A DNA stretch of 64,000 bases from NCBI GenBank assembly GCA_012976225.1, contig JAAVVG010000010.1, positions 806,001 to 870,000 on the forward strand. Reading direction: 5' to 3'. The DNA comes from Golubevia sp. BC0850 (taxonomy: Eukaryota > Basidiomycota > Exobasidiomycetes > Golubeviales > Golubeviaceae). Below, piece after piece: positions 60,319-64,000 of this stretch. A program made the position numbers and the translations under genes. The notes beneath the pieces were generated by a model. The model worked only from the letters and a program-made list of their open reading frames with translations. It did not search any database and had not been told where the DNA came from. How positions within the stretch are numbered: position 1 is the first letter of the stretch; each line of letters begins with the position of its first letter.

Positions 60319-61489
60319 ATGAATGAACATCCGGCCATCAAAGGCCCGAGTAAAGAGCCACCATCTTTCAGTACACTTCCTGAAGATCTTGTTCCTCTAG
60401 TCGTCGGATTCATGAGGAGCTGGGGACAGAAGGAGGATTTGGGCGAAGATTTTCAAGAGCAAAGAGAAAAAGGAAGAAGGTGGGTAGCCTTCTTCTCCTT
60501 TTCCGCCCCACCTTCATCGTTCTCCACTGATTTGAGATCTTCTTAAATATTCCGACAATAGATTCAGGGACTCTACCCTTCTCTCTGTCGCCTCGACTTC
60601 AAGATCAGCCTACTCCAGTTGGTATCTTTTTCTGCTCCAGAACGTTACCTTCAGTATGCCCACCATGTAGTCAATCAGCTCTCTCCTTCAAAGAGAGCCG
60701 CGGAATTCGGTCGTCAAATCCAGCAGCTGGTGATGCAGGCCTTCAAGAGTAACCCAACCAAAGATCAACAGGCGTCTTTGATCAAATTGTGGATGGCTCT
60801 GAATTCTGCAGCCGGACGAAGACTCACTCAAGTCGAAGCTGGATATTATGCTTTGGGGAGCATTCTGATCAAGTGCCAGAACCTCCAAAATCTAGTCCTA
60901 GCAGGTGGAATCTACTCGTTCCCATTGGTGGCTATTAGTCAAGGAAGGAGCCTCCCACTCCCTTTCCTAAGTCACTCTCTGAAGAGGCTCTTTTTGAATT
61001 CCAGTGCACATTACAAAAGCAACATGACAGCACAGATTATGATCTGGATCCTGGGTGAGTTGAAAAGATCCCTTGTCTCTCCGCTTGCCCTCAAACTGAC
61101 CTCCAATCTTTCCCCTGGCCTCCTATTTTCCCCACATGATCTGAATGGCAATAGTGTTCTTCCCATGTTTGACACAGGCTTCAATAGCCTTCACTTTAGA
61201 TTACGTGTCATTCGCTTATCTTTTGGAGTACTCGGAAACCTTCAAAGGTCTATCAAGAGTCAAACAGCTAGCTCTCACACCCCGATTCATCGGGGATGAT
61301 GGTTCTCTTACCACCGGGAGTTGGTTAAGGTGGAAAGGTAGAATGAGTAGCTTGGCGGGAGGGAATTTAGAGACAGCAGCAATCTATCATTTTCTTCTAA
61401 CAACGAGCTCTCTCGACTCTTTGGAGGTCGTAGGTGGATATGGAACTTTGATCTCTGGAGCAAGGTCAATATCTGTTGAAACTGAATGA
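60319..61489 (+). pseudogene. F-box-like/LRR gene, degenerate or mis-spliced, unit 1
   Basis: The start reads MNEHPAIKGPSKEPPSFST and then LPEDLVPLVVGFMRSWGQ, an F-box-like beginning. A possible intron (GTGGGT near 60,480 to CAATAG near 60,561) leads to FRDSTLLSVASTSRSAYS. The frame then shifts to one reading FSAPERYLQYAHHVVNQLSP and KRAAEFGRQIQQLVMQAFKS, a typical F-box-to-LRR transition. A GTGAGT intron near 61,055 joins to FTLDYVSFAYLLEYSETFKG and RVKQLALTPRFIGDDGS. It ends with IYHFLLTTSSLDSLEVVGG and a stop at 61489. The frame change near 60,620 has no matching splice signals. It is probably a pseudogene, or a gene with an unrecognised intron. Confidence 0.55.
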
Positions 61490-61991
61490 ATGAAGTAGTA
61501 GAGAATGAAGTAGACTACCAACAGTTCGGCAACGAAATAGACTCAACCCAAGACTTACCTTTAGAGGATGGAGGAAGATGTAGATGAACTACCTCCAGAG
61601 CAAGATGCCGATGAGGACTCTGAAAAATCTGGTCCAAGTCCATAGGAAAAGAAAGAGGAAGATGAAATGGTGAGAACTGATGGGAGGAGCTCGACACCCT
61701 CACCCTCCGAATCGAAGCTTCAAATCCCATCCCCTTTAGAACCTTCTGTCCCTCTCCATCTTCCTCGAGAGTCCGAGTCAGCAAATCATCGAAGCAAGCT
61801 CAGTTTGACTAGAGCTTGGCTTCTAGTCTCTTGCCCAGTCAATTCCCAATCAATCCTCAATCCTCGGCAGGGCAATCGAAGATCAGATCCAAGACTTCTT
61901 GCTGATCCATAATGATGAATTTACTCTCTCTGCCGGGTATCTGCACCAAGAAGTCGTGAACCGTCCTAAGACAAAGAGGTAAGAAGCTGGG
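61490..61991. other. Spacer between the two F-box-like units
   Basis: The plus strand has many stops. A minus-strand frame (61515-61784) contains HLALEVVHLHLPPSSKG, vaguely like the plus-strand HLRLIHLFLPESSK of unit 2, which might mark an inverted fragment of the same family. The support is weak. Confidence 0.3.
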
Positions 61992-62740
61992 AGATGAATT
62001 AGTGGGAAGCAATGAAGAGACAACGGCGGTTTATCACTTCCTCCGGGTTAACAAATCTCTCGAATCGCTGGAATATATTAGTGGAGCTGGATTCACTTCC
62101 TCTGGGATACGTTCGACCGCAGAAGTATCAGTAGACTGTCTCTCAAGTCTCTCCAACTCTCATTTTTCCATCAAACACCTTCGCCTGATCCATCTCTTTC
62201 TTCCCGAATCCAGCAAGATAGATCTCTCAATCTTTACAGACCTAAAGATCTTAAGTTTGGATTGTTTCACGTTGTTGGAGATGAAGAAAGGAAAGCTAGG
62301 TTCCTCGCTGTCAATCGTCGAGAATTTACATCTTCCATTCTACTGGTTCGAAGAGGCTCGACCCAGGGATGGCGACTTCGAAGAAGAGAGGCTTCTATCA
62401 GGCATTGTTTTAAGTGGGATCTGCCAAACTTAGGAGAAACCGTACTCCCTTCTAGGCAAATCGGTATTTACAGTCGAGAGGCGAACTCTCTGCGCTCAGT
62501 CAGACTTTGGAAAGAGTCGAGGGAGGTACTGAGAGAGAACGAGCGGGTAAAGAGTGGAAAGGTCAAGCTGAGAACTTTAGAGCTAGGAAAGACAGGTGAG
62601 TGAGAGATACAAATACCGACGTCAGCTCTGAAATCTGACCTCGGATGCTCTCCTCACTTCCTTTCTTCCCAGTCGGTGACAAGTCCAAAGGAGAGAACTG
62701 CTTTTCAACAATTTACTGGATCTCTCCGTTCCCTCAATAG
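61992..62740 (+). pseudogene. F-box/LRR-family unit 2, partial duplicate
   Basis: The opening GSNEETTAVYHFLRVNKSLE repeats the end of unit 1 (GNLETAAIYHFLLTTSSLD), and YISGAGFTSSGIRSTAEVS parallels its VVGGYGTLISGARSISVE. LRR-like text follows (SIKHLRLIHLFLPESSK, FTDLKILSLDCFTLLEMKKG). After a stop near 62,433 another frame continues with LPSRQIGIYSREANSLRSVR and LWKESREVLRENERVKSGK, ending in a possible GTGAGT donor near 62,596 and a short last piece. No F-box lies at its start, so it is a truncated tandem copy or the 3' half of one large broken gene. Confidence 0.5.
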
Positions 62741-63429
62741 TCAAAGATCAAGGCTACAATGTGGAAGGTAGAGCTCCTCTCGACTCTACTAGCATGGAGT
62801 CAATAATCTCAGCTGTCCACCCTCAACCTCTGTATCACCAACTCGCTTTTCGTCTCCGATCTTTCGTTTGATTCTTCTGCATTTGTTGTCTCCATGATCG
62901 TAGCTTTATCCTCTCCTCAGTTTCCATAAATTCTCTCTCTTTGGCAATAATTCATCTTGACTTCCAGCTTCTCGTTGTCTCCTTCGACAAATCTCGTTCT
63001 CCCCCCTTTCCTTTGTACATCTTGCCCGTGATCGACTCGAAGCAAACCAAAGTTGTCTTCTACATTCAACAGAAACGATATACGTTTCCGAATAACAAGA
63101 ACGCTTTCATTGCGATTTTAAACCCAAGGCGAGATACGAGAGTGGTGACAGATGAAGTACACGAAAAGTAAAATGAACGAAAGAGAAGCGAGGACAGGAA
63201 CGAATCGAAAGCAGAAAAGGCAATTGAAAGGAAGAAGACAAAAAGAGAAGAAAATGAAGATGGAAACGAGAAGAAACCGGATTCTAAACAATGAGAAATG
63301 AATCTGCAGACCGACAGGTGACAACTCCAACCCTCTTCACCCTTTCCCTCCCCCTTGCTCCGCCACTCATTTCAGCAACAGAGAAACATGCCTGGGTCAA
63401 GCAGAGGCAAGCCAGATTGAGAATTGAGA
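62741..63429. other. Intergenic, nothing recognised
   Basis: This lies between the F-box-family remnant (plus) and the 3' end of the right-edge gene (minus). Open frames at 62941-63171 and 63118-63330 oppose each other and have no domain. Confidence 0.4.
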
Positions 63430-64000
63430 TCAGCCACCGAGAGATCTACCCATCGAAGCTCTTGGGGCTCGCTTCCTCATCCAAGGTTCAAAGACTCCTC
63501 TTGTCAGTCTTTCCAATTCCAAAAGTTTGTTAGGCAAAACCAACCAACCATTCCTATGAAGACTTGGAGTGAGATTCGAGTTGAAGTTTGCACTTGGATT
63601 TTGATTGAGGTTCGGCGTGTTTGAACTTGATGGAAATGAGATTGAAGGTCTAGGTTGATTTTTGGAGGGAGAGAATGCTTGATTCTGAGATAAGTTGGAA
63701 GTAGATGTGGAAGTGGAGCGTGAAGAGCAGGGAATGGACAGAATGACTCCTCCCATCAGAGAATCCCAAAGTTCGGATGGCAAAGAGGGTTCGCTGTGTT
63801 CCTTTGAAGGATCTTGATTTGGAACCCCTTTCTCTCCATCTTTCATTTCCGAGTCAGCTTCGTTGTTTGCAGGTTTCTCAGATGTTTCTCTGCTATCTGG
63901 AGGGCTGTCTAGAAATTTGATGGCTCTGCTTCTAGATTCTTCAGATCCTCCTATTAGAAAGATGGTTGAAGCAGGTCTTCCGACTTTGAGAGTGGGAGTT
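63430..64000 (-). CDS. Partial hypothetical protein running off the right edge
   Basis: A single open frame runs from the window edge to a stop at 63430 with no intron, giving about 189 C-terminal residues. It reads TPTLKVGRPASTIFLIGG near the edge, then a Ser/Glu/Asp-rich segment (SRETSEKPANNEADSEMK). SLPSELWDSLMGGVILSIPC follows, then a Ser/Asn/Pro-rich low-complexity stretch, and finally a basic end (LTRGVFEPWMRKRAPRASMG). The segment LPSELWDSLM is slightly F-box-like but lies far from an N-terminus. I do not recognise the family. The 5' part lies outside the window. Confidence 0.6.
   Translation of the reverse strand, partial: TPTLKVGRPASTIFLIGGSEESRSRAIKFLDSPPDSRETSEKPANNEADSEMKDGEKGVPNQDPSKEHSEPSLPSELWDSLMGGVILSIPCSSRSTSTSTSNLSQNQAFSPSKNQPRPSISFPSSSNTPNLNQNPSANFNSNLTPSLHRNGWLVLPNKLLELERLTRGVFEPWMRKRAPRASMGRSLGG

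Noticed and set aside
61515-61784. A minus-strand frame with LRR-like text between the F-box-like units
   Set aside because: The resemblance to the family is only a few residues, and start, end and splice signals are lacking. It is mentioned only as a possible inverted fragment.

Overview
The window is nuclear DNA from an intron-rich filamentous or dimorphic fungus, most likely a basidiomycete and plausibly Pucciniomycotina. Nearly every gene is broken by short GT-AG introns with GTGAGT or GTAAGT donors. The proteins are typical fungal housekeeping genes with Ser-rich disordered arms, and the secreted families are ones I associate with basidiomycetes. The species assignment is inference. I saw no rRNA, CRISPR, LTR or virus-like element.

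Layout. 1-2,700: weak coding remnants. 2,705-8,652: a secreted GPI-type alpha/beta-hydrolase (-), a degenerate fragment (-), dynactin subunit 5 (-) and, divergently, a pinin/memA splicing factor (+). 8,653-16,168: a gene-free, CpG-poor island holding the most unusual structure here, a pair of 751-bp inverted repeats (10,294-11,044 and 14,293-15,043) that look identical, separated by 3.25 kb. Each arm carries an intron-containing tRNA-Ser(AGA)-like sequence and a short TTAGGG motif. 16,169-22,767: an ERMP1-type M28 peptidase (-) and coronin (-). 23,185-25,623: a decayed F-box-like/LRR gene.

26,596-36,252: acetylornithine aminotransferase (-), divergently transcribed from a glutamate-carboxypeptidase-II-like M28B peptidase with a His-rich tail (+), then a small secreted protein and another LRR-like remnant. 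36,253-48,417: a Pyp1-type tyrosine phosphatase with a pseudo-rhodanese domain (+), an orphan multi-pass membrane protein (+), and convergently a Rim13/PalB calpain (-). 49,384-54,735: a small secreted or ER protein (-), a seven-exon Cys-rich secreted protein (+) and a pseudogene of another secreted family (+). 54,736-64,000: a Tvp38/TMEM64 protein flanked by an inverted pair of 150-bp exon-like repeats, two related degenerate F-box-like units, and a partial gene at the right edge (-).

The intact genes serve general cell biology: dynein/dynactin transport, actin patches, splicing, arginine biosynthesis, ER and vacuolar proteolysis, pH and stress signalling, and Golgi membrane. They do not form one pathway or cluster. 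The accessory content is a decaying F-box/LRR family, secreted proteins and the inverted-repeat island. Exon joints were placed by eye from splice signals and reading frame; where exon lengths summed to a clean frame I say so.
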